Shown piece after piece: positions 44,084 through 57,560 of a DNA stretch of 64,000 bases. Positions within the stretch are counted from its first letter, which is position 1, and each line of letters begins with the position of its first letter. Source of the stretch: Phyto melanocephala (lineage: Eukaryota; Arthropoda; Insecta; Diptera; Rhinophoridae); assembly GCA_941918925.1 (NCBI GenBank), contig OW799233.1:110667833-110731832 (forward strand), given 5' to 3'. Below the pieces are notes generated by a model. The model did no database searches and had not been told where the DNA came from. It saw only the letters and a list, made by a program, of their open reading frames with translations. The position numbers were made by a program, and so were the translations under genes.

Positions 44084-44775
44084 AAAAGAATTCCTTTCTA
44101 GGCCTTCTGAGCTGCCTGACAATATATGTAAAGAGTATCCTTTTAGTTCGGTTATCAATTGTCAAATTTGTGGCCGTATTTTATTTTATTTTTTTTTTTT
44201 TTTTTGTATAAAATATTTACTAATTTTTATACAACTTTTTGTAGGAAAAAATTGTCTTAATTCTTTTTTTATTCAACTGACTTGTGTAAACAGTTTTGTT
44301 AGTTACTGTACATACTATATATGGAGATGTATGTGTTTGAATATATTTTGCTCTAAAATATATAATAGAAGAAGTTAAATTATTTTAAAGAAAGTGTTTA
44401 AATATTTTATGCTTTTTGCAATAAACTCAGTAAAAGTTGTTAAGATTATATAAAATTGTTAAGATGAAATGGAATTGACATTAAATACAGTCAATCTTAA
44501 AAATAAATAATGCTGTAATAAACATGCATAATTAAAATTGATATTGCGGCATGTACACAATTAATAAAATTTAATATCTTATACATAAGTAAGTAATTGT
44601 AAAAACATAATTTAATAATATATTTTTATATTTCATTCGAGCTTTATATATTCAATTTATTGTAAATCATAATTAGAATAAATGAACTTGAGCCCAAATA
44701 AAAATGATTTAACATAATTTAATTGTAAACGTAGTGCTCAAGGCGAATCAATCAACCACCTTGGTAGTGCTTATA

Positions 44776-45730
44776 TTTTTTATACCCTTCACCTTTGGTG
44801 CCAAGGCTTTATCATTCCGTTTGTAGTTTCTACATTATTGATTTCGGATCTCACAAAGTATATATTTTCTGAATGCTTATGACAAGGGGAGTCGATTGAA
44901 TCACTGTCTGCTTTAGAAGCCCCCAGATGTTACTCAGATCTGTATGTGAAGTCAATCTTGTGCAAATATCCGAGAATGAATGAAAATCTAGCAAGATTGC
45001 TTAATAACTTTTTGAGATATGAGCAAACAAACACGACTGCCTCTATTTCCCCCCCCCCATATTTTTACCACAAAAATCAAAATTTTTCAGGGCCAGGTTA
45101 ATTTATAGAGACCTTTGTTACTGTTTATAGATATAACATGCTTCTAGGGATATTCTTACAAAATTTTGGATAAATTGATTACTAACCGTCAAAGTTATAG
45201 GCAAAAATAATTTGAAAAAAAATTTTTTTTTTAAATATATCAAACTGTTGAAGTTAATAATTAATTTTGGAACATGCTAGAGACACCAGAATACAAACTG
45301 TATTCTCAAAAATTATCGCCGAGAAAAACTGACAAATCAGCTTGAAACTAACTGAGATATAAGCACAAAAATACAAATGATTCGGGGTTTTCTGCTTCTG
45401 GAGTACAGAGAGAAACGAGATGGGTTTCAAAAGGGCTTGATAAGCAGAATATTATACACTATAAAAAAGAAAGCCACCACAACAAGATGGCGTCTGAAAC
45501 AAAATGGTGGAACAAATTTTTTAACCCCAACAATATGGGTATCAAATGGGAGGGCTCGACTAGTAGAATTCAGTAAACTATGTAAAAATTCAAAATCAAA
45601 TATGTCGTCTAAAATAATAAAGAAAATGGCATACATAACATTTAAGCTGAAATCTAAGCTAAAATACGATGTACAAGATGATGGTAAAGGGTATAATCAG
45701 ATTCGGCACGACCGAATTTAGCCCTCTTAG
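44776..45730 (-). mobile_element. INE-1/DINE-1-like element
   Basis: Begins TATACCCTTCACCTTTGGTG and CATTCCGTTTGTA, then ACAAAGTATATATTTTCTGA. It ends AAGGGTATAATCAGATTCGG followed by CACGACCGAATTTAGCCCTC, the inverted counterpart of the terminal palindrome seen at 24020 and 62530. It shares internal blocks with 3750-4560. Non-coding; the ORF at 45377-45721 is chance. Confidence 0.6.
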
Positions 45731-45922
45731 TGCGATACAAATCTGTTTGAAAGACTGTTAGGATTAATTTTTATTTTTATTAATATTTTTTGATTCATTA
45801 TTCGAATTTATATTAATTTGAACTCTTCTTTTTTTTGGTTTTTTGTAGATATCACATACTTATTTAAAAAAAAACTTTTACTGTTTTAAAATAATTTTCT
45901 TTTAATACAATTTTCAATTTAG

Positions 45923-48900
45923 CCATTTCATCTTAACCTATTATTCTTTGGCTTATTGGCTGTTGTTTGTGGAGATCCTGGCGTTGGAAAATCCTACTTA
46001 TATAATGCACCAAAAAATTCAAAACAAGTGGCATTCGCCCGTGGACCAAATAATAAACAAAAGACTCTGGTAGTACAGATACGCAGTGACCAGCCAGTTC
46101 CAATAGTGCTAAAAGGGCGTCCGAACTTGGGCCACACTCATGCAGCACACACACATGCCCACAATCACGCTCATGCACATCTGCATCCTCATCATTTAGC
46201 TCATACTCATGTACATCATCATATTAATGCGGGAGCAACTCATTTGCGAGCGCACCCGAGACCAATGAAATTGACATCAGCGCAGAACTTTTTGAAAAAT
46301 CCTACATTCCAACGAAAACCTTTAAAAATTAAATTGACGAATACGAAAACTAAGCTGATACCAGTGCATAAACCAGCAACTAGTTATGATGTGCCTTTCA
46401 AGTATGAAGTACCCAGTACGCAAACTCAGTCGTACAGCAGCGAACTGCAACAATTGCCGGTAAGTAGTCTTCCCCATTATATATGTACATATAAGTATAA
46501 GTCGTTGTCATGTTACCTCAGACATTGCGTTAAACTTAAGACAAACGCGGAGTCTCTTTTTTTTTTTTAACTTCATGTTGATTTTAAAGTTATAAATTGT
46601 TACATAATTTACTAAATTATTCGGGATATGCTCCCTTAATTTTTCAATAATTTTTATTTGGTTGTTGGGTTTAAGCTGGTTTATATGCATTTCACTGGTG
46701 CTTATTCCAGATCATCAGTAAGGGATTAGAAAAAAAAAATAAATTAAAATTGAAAAATTTTTGGTTGGGTTCAAGGCGAATTCAATATCAGGTGATGTTA
46801 AGAAGCCAGCTGATTGTTTTTTGCTCGTTTTATTTTTACGGCACAATGTCAAAGTTTGTTTACATTTAAATTAATTTTTATGAGCGTTAGTTGAAAATTT
46901 ATATAAAAGTTTTAAAATTTGTGAAAAATAATTGTTAAAATAATAATATTTGAGCAATAACTTATTGGAAAATAAATAATAAACAATTTATAATTGAAAT
47001 AAACAACATCTTTAATATTTTTAATTCAAAAAATACAAAATTTTTGTTGTGTTTGTCCTAGTGATTAAAAGTCGTGAAAATTGTGAAAAATTTTCAAAAA
47101 AAACACAAATTTGTTATATAAACAGCACAAATTTATGTAATAAATTAAAAATACTTATTTATTTTAATACTTTTCGCGTGAATTTATAAAAATAAAATTT
47201 TAATTAAAAGTAAACAAAAAAGTTGTTTTTTTGTGTTTTGACATTCTCCTGGCCTTTTTGTGTTTGTTGCAGGGATGTTATCACCTGATAGTGAATTCGC
47301 CTTGGTTGGGTTTTTAAAAAGTTTTTTATAGTTTTTTGTTTTAGTTTTGAATTCTCATTTTAAGAATTTGGGTAAAGGTTTACTGATGAACTGGCATAAG
47401 CACCAGTGAAATGCATATAAACCAGCTTAAACCCAACAACCAAATAAATATTTTTGTTATAAATTGTAATAATAATAATAATAATAATAGTTATAAATTG
47501 ATATCGGTAACGCTACGTATTATTTTGAGCAGTCCACGTAATTTTTTTATCGGCAACGACTTACATAATATGAAGGAATATAAAAATTATATTTTAATAA
47601 TAAAACTTGTAGTTGGGTCATCATATCGATTTTATATCGGATCACTTTGCACCAATACACACCATCCCTGCACCCAATTTGTCCATACAGGATAATCATT
47701 TACATCCCGAAGAAACCTATTTACCACCCTCTTCTCCGAAACCACAAGTGTATCATCAGCAAAAGAACAACTATCAAGTGAAAGAGGAAAGTACTAACGA
47801 CCAGACATTCGTTGATCCTTTATCAGGTTCACAAAAACTTATTGCACCTGATCCAGATCCCTCATTGCCGGCCGTTCCTGTGCGCCCCGCTACAGAACCT
47901 TTTAATATCCCTAGCAATGGTAAACCTTTGCCCGTAGATATACAAACTAATCATTTAGCCGTGGCCCAACCTTTAGTGCAAATAGTAGGCGCTCATACTG
48001 TCCCACAAATTGCCCCAGAAATTTATCCTGTACAATACACACAACCTTTTGCTGCCGTTCATGCTGCTGCTCCCATTCCCATCTATAACCCCACCTACTT
48101 AGTGCAACAATCCAATAACCTTTATACGCAACATAAGCAACAATTGTTTAAACCTGCCGTTGCCGCTGTGCCAGTAATTGAAGCCGGTTATGTTAATGCC
48201 GATTTGACCCAGCAGGTGGCCGGTAATGGACAAATCTTGCAAGCCGCTAAAGATTATCAAAATAATATACATCCCGTTTTGGATGTAGCACCACATTTTG
48301 CTCCCTTAATAGCTGCTCCATCTCTGGATGAGGAACAGTCGATTGAATCAGCACCATTCCATTTGCAAAACTTGGGCGGTCCTCCTTCAGCCATAACGGG
48401 AACAACAGAGGCAGGTTTTGTTGTGTCCAACTATTATGGTAATGCTCATCAAGATTCTACACAATTATTGCAGGCTTACGTCGAAGAGGAGCGAGCCGAA
48501 TCGCAAAGACAACAATATGAGCAACATTTACAACAGCAACAACAGCAAATAGAATTACAAAAATTACATCAGCAACAGCAACAATTAGAATTCCAACAGC
48601 AGCAACAACAATTCCAGCAACAACAACAATTTGCTTCCCATCAACCCCAACATCAGGCTTTGGTACAACAGCACAGACCAAGTCAGCAACATAACGAGGA
48701 TCCGGCGGCAGCTGCATTTGAGAAACACCAACGTTTGGTACAACAACAATTGGGCGCTGATACTCCACTGAGAATTTTTGTGCCCGATGAAGATGAGGTA
48801 AGTTCCGTTCCATCTTTTGCTCCTAATAACGCTTATAATATTAAGAGGCAATTATTTTAAATACCATTTTTTTTTAAAGACCCGCTTACAAAAACGTTCC

Positions 48901-49077
48901 GATAATATTGTCCAGGACTCAATTGAAGATTTAGAGAACACAGTTGGTGTTGAAGACGAACAACCCAAAGATGAATTGCATGAAGTTTTCTCCTCCCTGG
49001 AAGTCTCCAATGAAGGTAAACACCAACAATATAAACAACAGCAACAAACTTCATCAAATGAAGTTGAATTAATTTAG
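45923..49077 (+). CDS. Secreted His-rich / Gln-rich protein, exons 2-4
   Basis: Exons 45923-46459, 47613-48797 and 48880-49077 (TAG 49075-49077), all phase 0 with GTAAGT donors and AG acceptors. With ATG AAG from 31144 the protein is about 641 residues: signal peptide 1-18 or so, a His-rich segment at 73-102 (GHTHAAHTHAHNHAHAH type), a Pro/Ala-rich middle, a Gln-rich segment at about 479-536, a Lys-Arg pair at 581-582 and an acidic C-terminal tail. No enzyme domain is seen. The role is unknown; an extracellular or cuticle-associated protein is plausible. By position next to Rpb10 and MetAP1 it is probably the counterpart of Drosophila CG13627 (inference from gene order only). A poly(A) signal AATAAA lies at about 49144. 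Confidence 0.85.
46657..47444. mobile_element. Foldback/MITE element with ~66-bp inverted ends, carrying a second MITE
   Basis: The left end TTTGGTTGTTGGGTTTAAGC (from 46657) and the right end (to 47444) are inverted copies over about 66 bp with two mismatches, through GGTTTATATGCATTTCACTG to TCATCAGTAA. TA stands on both sides (46655-46656 and 47445-47446), as for Tc1/mariner-type MITEs. Without the nested element it is only about 250 bp. It lies in the second intron of the His/Gln-rich gene. Confidence 0.75.
46773..47304. mobile_element. MITE with CAAGGCGAATTCA ends, nested in the foldback element
   Basis: The left end CAAGGCGAATTCAATATCAG (46773) and the reverse complement of the right end, CAAGGCGAATTCACTATCAG (to 47304), agree over about 25 bp with one mismatch. 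GTTGGGTT occurs on both sides (46765-46772 and 47305-47312), a perfect 8-bp target duplication as for hAT or P-type transposases. 532 bp, very AT-rich, non-coding. Confidence 0.8.
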
Positions 49078-49898
49078 CAATTTTGCGATGTGTCTTAAAC
49101 CAAATTTCACTTTTAACGATAATTTCGAATTTAATTTATAGGCAAATAAACTCAATATTATTTATTTATTAATTTATTTACAAAAAATTATTTTCTTTTA
49201 AAATTTGTTAACACCGAAAAATAACGATTATAAGTTGTTGTTTTTTCCTCTGGTTGCTTATCTTATATGTAGGTATGTATGTATATTAATAGGCAAGTCG
49301 ATTTTTCGGTACGCAGTTAACTCTTACATTATACAAAAACTCTTACTTTATAAAAAAAATATCAAATTTCAAGAATTTTCCTGCAGAATTACAATTCTAA
49401 CTAAATTAGTTCAAGTCACATGCTCAAACCATATCGCCACCTTAAAGACGAAATAACCTATCTGAAGTTTTCAAAAGTTTACGGAAGAGTAAAAAAACGG
49501 TATAAAATTGAAACTATTTGAAATATTGAATATATGTATGTATATTGATTAAAATGAAATTGGTTGAGAAAATTTTGTTTTTCTAAACACAGCTCATGTT
49601 GTGTCACTTAGGTTTTTTGGAATTGTAAAAATCTGAAACCAAATTTTTTATCAGCAGTTCTAATTTGGATGAATAAATAACAATTTCTTTATACATATGA
49701 ATATTATATACATTAACAATTAATGAATGAATTAATTAATTAATAAATATATAAATAACAACTTTTCCAACCCTGATAAAAAAAATAATAACATTAATCG
49801 CTTTTTTTTCTAGTTTAAGCAAAAACAAGTATTTAATGTTTGTTTAAATTACACTTTGCAACAAAATTAAACTTTTATCGTGATTTTTATTGATGACT
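49078..49898. other. 3' UTR and downstream spacer of the His/Gln-rich gene
   Basis: AT-rich. AATAAA at about 49144 is the likely poly(A) signal, about 70 bp after the stop codon. A (TTAA)n-like run lies at 49729-49745. No further gene. Confidence 0.5.
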
Positions 49899-50838
49899 AG
49901 AAAAGCCCGGCGCGCGTTGCTACGTCCCTTGATGAATAAAAATGCATTCTAAATTTTAATTGTATATCAAGTGCAAGTACCTTAAAATTATAACTTTTTT
50001 TATGGGCGTGTCCCTGCCCGCTTTTCTTATCACGAAATTATATAGTCATGACAGCTAAATATGTGTGTGCAAAGTCTCAGAAAAATCGATCTAGTGCAAG
50101 TAGCTTAATATGATAACTTATTTCTTATGGGCGTGGCACTGCCTACTTTTTTAATCACGAAATTGTAAATTCATAACAGCTCAATATGTGTGCAAAGTTT
50201 CAGAAGAATCGGTCCAGTGCGAGTACTTTAAAATTATGATTTTTTTTATGGGCGTGGCCCTGCCCACTTTCCTAATCACGAAATTGTAAAGTCATAACAG
50301 CTCAATATGTGTGCAAAGTTTCAGAAAAATCGGTCCAGTACAAGTACCTCAAAATGAGACATTTTTTTATGGGCGTGGCACTGCCCACTTTTCTAATCAC
50401 ATAATTGTAAAGTCATGACAGCTTAATATGTGTGCAAAGTTTCAGAAAAATCGGTCCAGTGCAAGTACCTCACAATTATAACTTTTTTTATGGGCGTGGC
50501 CCCGCCCACTTTTTTAAACACGAAATTATAAAGTTATGACAGCTTAATATGTGTGCAAAGTTTCAGAAAAATCGGTCCAGTGCAAGTACCTTAAAATTAA
50601 AACTTTTTTAGGGGCGTGACCCCGCCCACTTTTCTTATCACGAAATTATTTAGTCATTACAGCTCGATATGTGTGCAAAGTTTCAGAAAAATCCGTCAAG
50701 TGCAAGTAGCTAAAACCCGCCCACTTTTTTTCACCCATAAACACTCCCTGGTATATGTACAACAACTTACCAAAGTTTGAGTCCGATCGGTTGTACAGTT
50801 TCGGAGTCTATAGCTAACACACACACACAGACATAGTT
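49899..50838. mobile_element. Tandem-repeat-bearing (Helitron-like) element with ~120-bp internal units
   Basis: Starts ACTAGAAAAGCCCGGCGCGC and ends with GAGTCCGATCGGTTGTACAG, CGGAGTCTATAGCTAACACA and a CA run. Between them are six or seven units about 118-127 bp long. Each has TTTTATGGGCGTGGCCCTGC or a variant, CACTTTTCTAATCACGAAAT, and AATATGTGTGCAAAGTTTCA followed by GAAAAATCGGTCCAGTGCAA. Unit number varies between copies (about two in the copy at 36826), which points to unit gain or loss by slippage or recombination. Confidence 0.7.
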
Positions 50839-53767
<2,929 letters not shown>

Positions 53768-54290
53768 TTTGTGGCAAAAAATTAGTTTTAAGATTTATCA
53801 ATTGTAACGTATTTTAGCATTCTAAAATAAAATACGTGTATGACTATAGGTATCTGAAAATTTTTTAAGAACTAAAACCATTAATTCAGTTAGGAACTGT
53901 AATACATTTTGTCAATGACGGTCAAAATGTAACTTCAATACATACGCATATTTTAAAATTTTGCAAACATTGTATTTTCGAAATTCCTTTGATATCTTAA
54001 AAATAATTTTAACCTTTAAAACAAGCTATTAGTTTAAGTGGAACATTATTCCAATATTATGCTTCCACATATTAAAACAAATATGTGTAGGTAAGCATTA
54101 TTCGTTAGTCACACTTGCATGAGAAATTAAATTTGTCCAAATAAACGATAATTGTACGTTGCTTTATTACACTACATAAAAAGCAGACATTCTTTATAAC
54201 AAGAGAAGCAGACATTCTTTATAACAAGAGAAAATATCAAATTGGTTTATTAAAAAATTTCAAAATAAACAAGTTTGTGATATATTCACA
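53768..54290. other. Convergent 3' spacer between Rpb10 and MetAP1
   Basis: Holds the 3' UTRs of both genes. At 54181-54230 there is an exact tandem duplication of 25 bp (AAGCAGACATTCTTTATAAC + AAGAG). Nothing else of note. Confidence 0.6.
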
Positions 54291-55543
54291 TTACAATTTA
54301 TCCATAAACCAAGGTTGGCCATTTTTCTCACGTCGTTTTGTTAAAATGTCACAACCATTATCGGTGACCAACAAAGTTTGTTCAAATTGTGCCGAATATA
54401 AACCATCGCCAGTAACAGCAGTCCAATCATCAGGCCATTGCTCAGCTTTGGCGACGCCCTCTGATATCATGGGCTCGATAGTAAAGCAATGACCTGCCTT
54501 CATAACACCAACGGCAGAATTTTCTAAACAAATAAATAGTTCCAATGTGAATTAATTGTTACAAACATATAAATATAAACTTACTGGCATAATGAGGCAC
54601 ATTAGGAGCAGTGTGAAATAATCTGTGTATGCCATGACCACAATAGCTCTTCACCACACTAAAGCCATGAGGTGCAACATGTTTTTGAATGATATTTCCG
54701 ATTTCCCGGTACTTGACACCTGGCCTTACCAATTCGATGGCTTTAGATAAGGCCTCATAGGTTACACTCACTAATTTCTTGTGCTTTTCTGACACATTAC
54801 CAACGAAAAAAGTTTCATTCAAATCCCCATGAAAACCATGGTGGTAGACTGTAACATCTACATTACAAATATCGCCATCTTTAAGAGGTCTTTTGTCAGG
54901 AATGCCATGACAAATGACCTCATTTACAGAAGTGCAACAGGATTTAGGAAAATTGTAATAATTCAATGGAGACGGATAACAATCTCTTTCAATGGCAGCT
55001 TCATGCACCAAACGATCCAACTCATCTGTAGTAACACCTATATCTACTGCTTTAGCTGCTTCATCCAAACATTCACGGCCCAATCGGCCGGCTACACGCA
55101 TGGCCTCAATTTCATCATCATCTAAAACTTTAATAGAAGTATTACCTCGCATGGCCTCTTCTGAAGCGGCCCTTCCCTGAGGATGGTCGGCATAGTCTGG
55201 ACGTTCAATGCTTTCGGGTACAGCCCGTTTTGGTGTTTTCTCATAAGGCCTTAGGCTACCGGTGAAACGATAAAATGGCCATGGATTGTAACCGCACTCA
55301 TCATTTGACATCTTGGGCTTACCAACTCCCTCTATATTAAGGAAAATACTACTAAACAGATTCCAGAACTTTTAAATATTTTTTATTACCTGCTAAGGCA
55401 TGTATCATTTTATGTTCCTTCCAGAAACCCTTAAAACAGGCTTGTGTGCAGAAATACGATCCAGGTATTCCCATTTTCAAACATGTTGGACACTGCAGTG
55501 TAGCTTCTTTACCACAATTTGGAGTTTCACATTTGTGTGCCAT
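54291..55543 (-). CDS. MetAP1: Methionine aminopeptidase 1 (MetAP1)
   Basis: Cytosolic, ribosome-associated metalloprotease that removes the initiator Met when residue two is small. Three exons on the minus strand: 55543-55390, 55331-54585 and 54523-54291 (TAA 54293-54291), total 377 residues, normal for type 1. Residues 1-51 form the N-terminal zinc-finger region ([25 protein letters not shown]). The catalytic pita-bread domain follows. The metal ligands are visible: Asp210 (NVDVT), Asp221 (HGDLNETF), His284 ([10 protein letters not shown]), Glu317 (TIEPMI) and Glu348 (AQFEQTLLV); the substrate His is in ICHGIPD (193). ATG at 55543 has context ATCAAAATGG; the open frame further upstream contains no other ATG, so this start is preferred. 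The gene appears intact. Likely counterpart of Drosophila CG13630. Confidence 0.97.
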
Positions 55544-57120
55544 TTTGATCTCGTTTTGCAAATGGAGTTTGCGTTCCGCAAATTTATATAAAATGCAATT
55601 TATTTAAAAAGGTTCTAAAAATAGTTTAATTTGTTACCACCGCATTTTTCATATGAATATGAACAAGATGCAACGCATTTGCAAAACACATGATTTTATA
55701 GATAAAGTTGGCAACGCCCTATGGGGTTAGTGGTGTTAATATTTAGATTTAAAAATGCATTTGGGTGATTCACAAGGTGTCTTATCATGTCATATTGTCC
55801 TATTGTCCTAAAATTTTACAATGGTTTAAAAATGTTGTTGTTGCTTTTCAAACAAAAAGTGTCTTATAATAATAGAACTTTGTACGCTATGTTTATTGTG
55901 CTGTCGTATTTAATAAGCAGAGACCTGTGCTAAACGGCTAAGCCAAGCCGCAAAAGTTTTTGTAAGCTGTAGCCGTTTATTGTATAATTTGATCGGGCCG
56001 ACATCCAAATTTGAGCGCAGTTGCTAATTTTTGATAACAAATCACTGGTGGGGTCAAATAAGATCGGCTAAGGACTCTGCTGTTTTTGTTTATCAAACAA
56101 AATTTAATTTATTTGTAATTTATTTACTTAAGTTTGCCATTACAACATCTAAAATGTACTTTTCGCACAAACTGGCTATTATTTTGTTTTTTTACTTGTT
56201 TTTGGCATTATGAAAGAAAATGTTTATTTTTATAATTGTTTTACATCAGCTGATTTAAATTCAAAATAGCACACTTAATTATGAGGGGTTGTTCACAATA
56301 GTCTTAATTTTTCATGCTATTATTATAAGACATATGACTTTATGACACTACTGTGAATCCCCCAATAGATATAATATCGTTTTTTTATATCGGCTTCAGC
56401 CGGCTTGATGCCGCCGCCGGTTATTTTTTCACTCAGCCGCCGCCGACTATTTGCCAACGGCTTGGAGTCGATTATGCTGAAAAAAGATTCTTATTTTTTA
56501 TCATTGTTCACTATAAAGAAAATGTCAGCATAACTTAAAAAATTAAAGACATACTTTTAAATCATCTTTTGAAAATTGAGAAAAATTATGTAAAGCCTGA
56601 GAAAAATTTCGAAAAGTAGGAAAAGAAACAAAACAAATTTTCGTTTGTTTGTCTTTCAATTTATCAAGTGTAAAAGGAGACTTTATAACTTTTAATTTTT
56701 TTTAAAGGTTAAACTCTTAAATTTAGCTAGCGAGTTATAGCCAAAATTATAACTTATAAAAAAATCTATTTTTTTTTTCTAGAGATTTTAAGATCACATT
56801 TAGAGGGAGTTGTTGGAAAAAAATTTCTTTCACTGCCCACTGCTAACATTATGAGTACAATTGTTACAGCAAATCGTATAAGTATCAAATAAGAAACGTG
56901 TATTATGCTGTTCTTCTAATGAAACAACTTTGTAATAATACGAAAATCAAAAATATTAATATTCAACATTAAAAAAATAAATTTTTGCAAAAAATGGAAA
57001 ATATTCTTAGATTTATTCGTAAATGCTATGACAAATGGAAAATAAAAGTTAATGACTATAAAAGTCAAGCGAATATATTTCCATTCAACAAATAGCAAAA
57101 ACGCATTCCCATTTTAAGAA
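55544..57120. other. Upstream spacer of MetAP1 with a GC-rich repeat patch
   Basis: The first 200 bp should contain the MetAP1 promoter. 55915-56080 and 56385-56480 are clearly richer in GC than their surroundings and contain repeated GGCTAAGCC, GCCGGCTT and GCCGCCGCCG text, probably pieces of an inserted element. No coding signal holds up. Confidence 0.4.
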
Positions 57121-57133
57121 TGAAATTTAATAT

Positions 57134-57560
57134 TTAGGAGTAATCCCTGACAAACAACTTCTATTCAAACAGCATGTTAATTTTATTTGTGAGATGGCAA
57201 TTAAGTTTAGGCGTATCCTCTACCCCTTAATTAGCCGAAGATCTGTTTCGGCTAAATCATGACCGATGGTTGTCAAGTCTTGTCTCAAGATAAAAACTTG
57301 AAAATAATATTTTATCTGCCTTTTAGATGTCCCACTTATCGTCTACATAGAAACTTTAGCTTCAAAATGTTTAATTAACTGACAAGGGAACTGACTCTGT
57401 TATATAATTATTATTATACGTCAAATTAGTCAAACAATCACTGAGGATCTTTTGTTTAAAAGACATATTTTAGTGACTGTTTTAAAATTTCTTATAACTT
57501 CTAAGTTCATACGAGGTTTTTTTATGAATATATTTTCCTCAAAACTGTGATATTAGTAGT
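57134..57560 (+). mobile_element. Jockey-like LINE reverse-transcriptase relic
   Basis: The plus strand reads LGVIPDKQLLFKQHVNFICE then MAIKFRRILYPLISRRS, followed by a stop. This is the YLG..LD..L.F..HI region after the reverse transcriptase palm, followed by ..LRILYPL..R.S.L. After more frameshifts CPTYRLHRNF fits the end of such ORFs (..RDL.IP.V). Short, dead fragment. Confidence 0.6.

Noticed and set aside
43672..44378. Overlapping 81- and 154-residue ORFs around the palindrome.
   Set aside because: The reading frames run through inverted arms and simple T-rich sequence. The peptides have no recognisable features and the frame is an effect of the palindrome.
45377..45721. A 114-residue ORF just upstream of the secreted-protein exon.
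   Set aside because: It lies wholly in an INE-1-like repeat and ends in its terminal palindrome; it is not a host exon.
45971..45994. GDPGVGKS in the His/Gln-rich protein matches the Walker A (P-loop) pattern.
   Set aside because: It lies immediately after the predicted signal peptide, with no Walker B or other NTPase motif following. The match is almost certainly fortuitous.
48099..48851. Minus-strand ORFs of 65 to 118 residues opposite the Gln-rich exon.
   Set aside because: They are shadows of CAA/CAG repeats read in reverse (Val/Leu-rich), with no splice or start support.
49899..50838. Regularly spaced repeats suggesting a CRISPR array.
   Set aside because: The whole ~120-bp unit is repeated, including the spacer part, and the context is a eukaryotic transposon with defined ends.
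54829..55180. Plus-strand ORFs opposite MetAP1.
   Set aside because: They are antisense shadows of a conserved, correctly spliced minus-strand gene.
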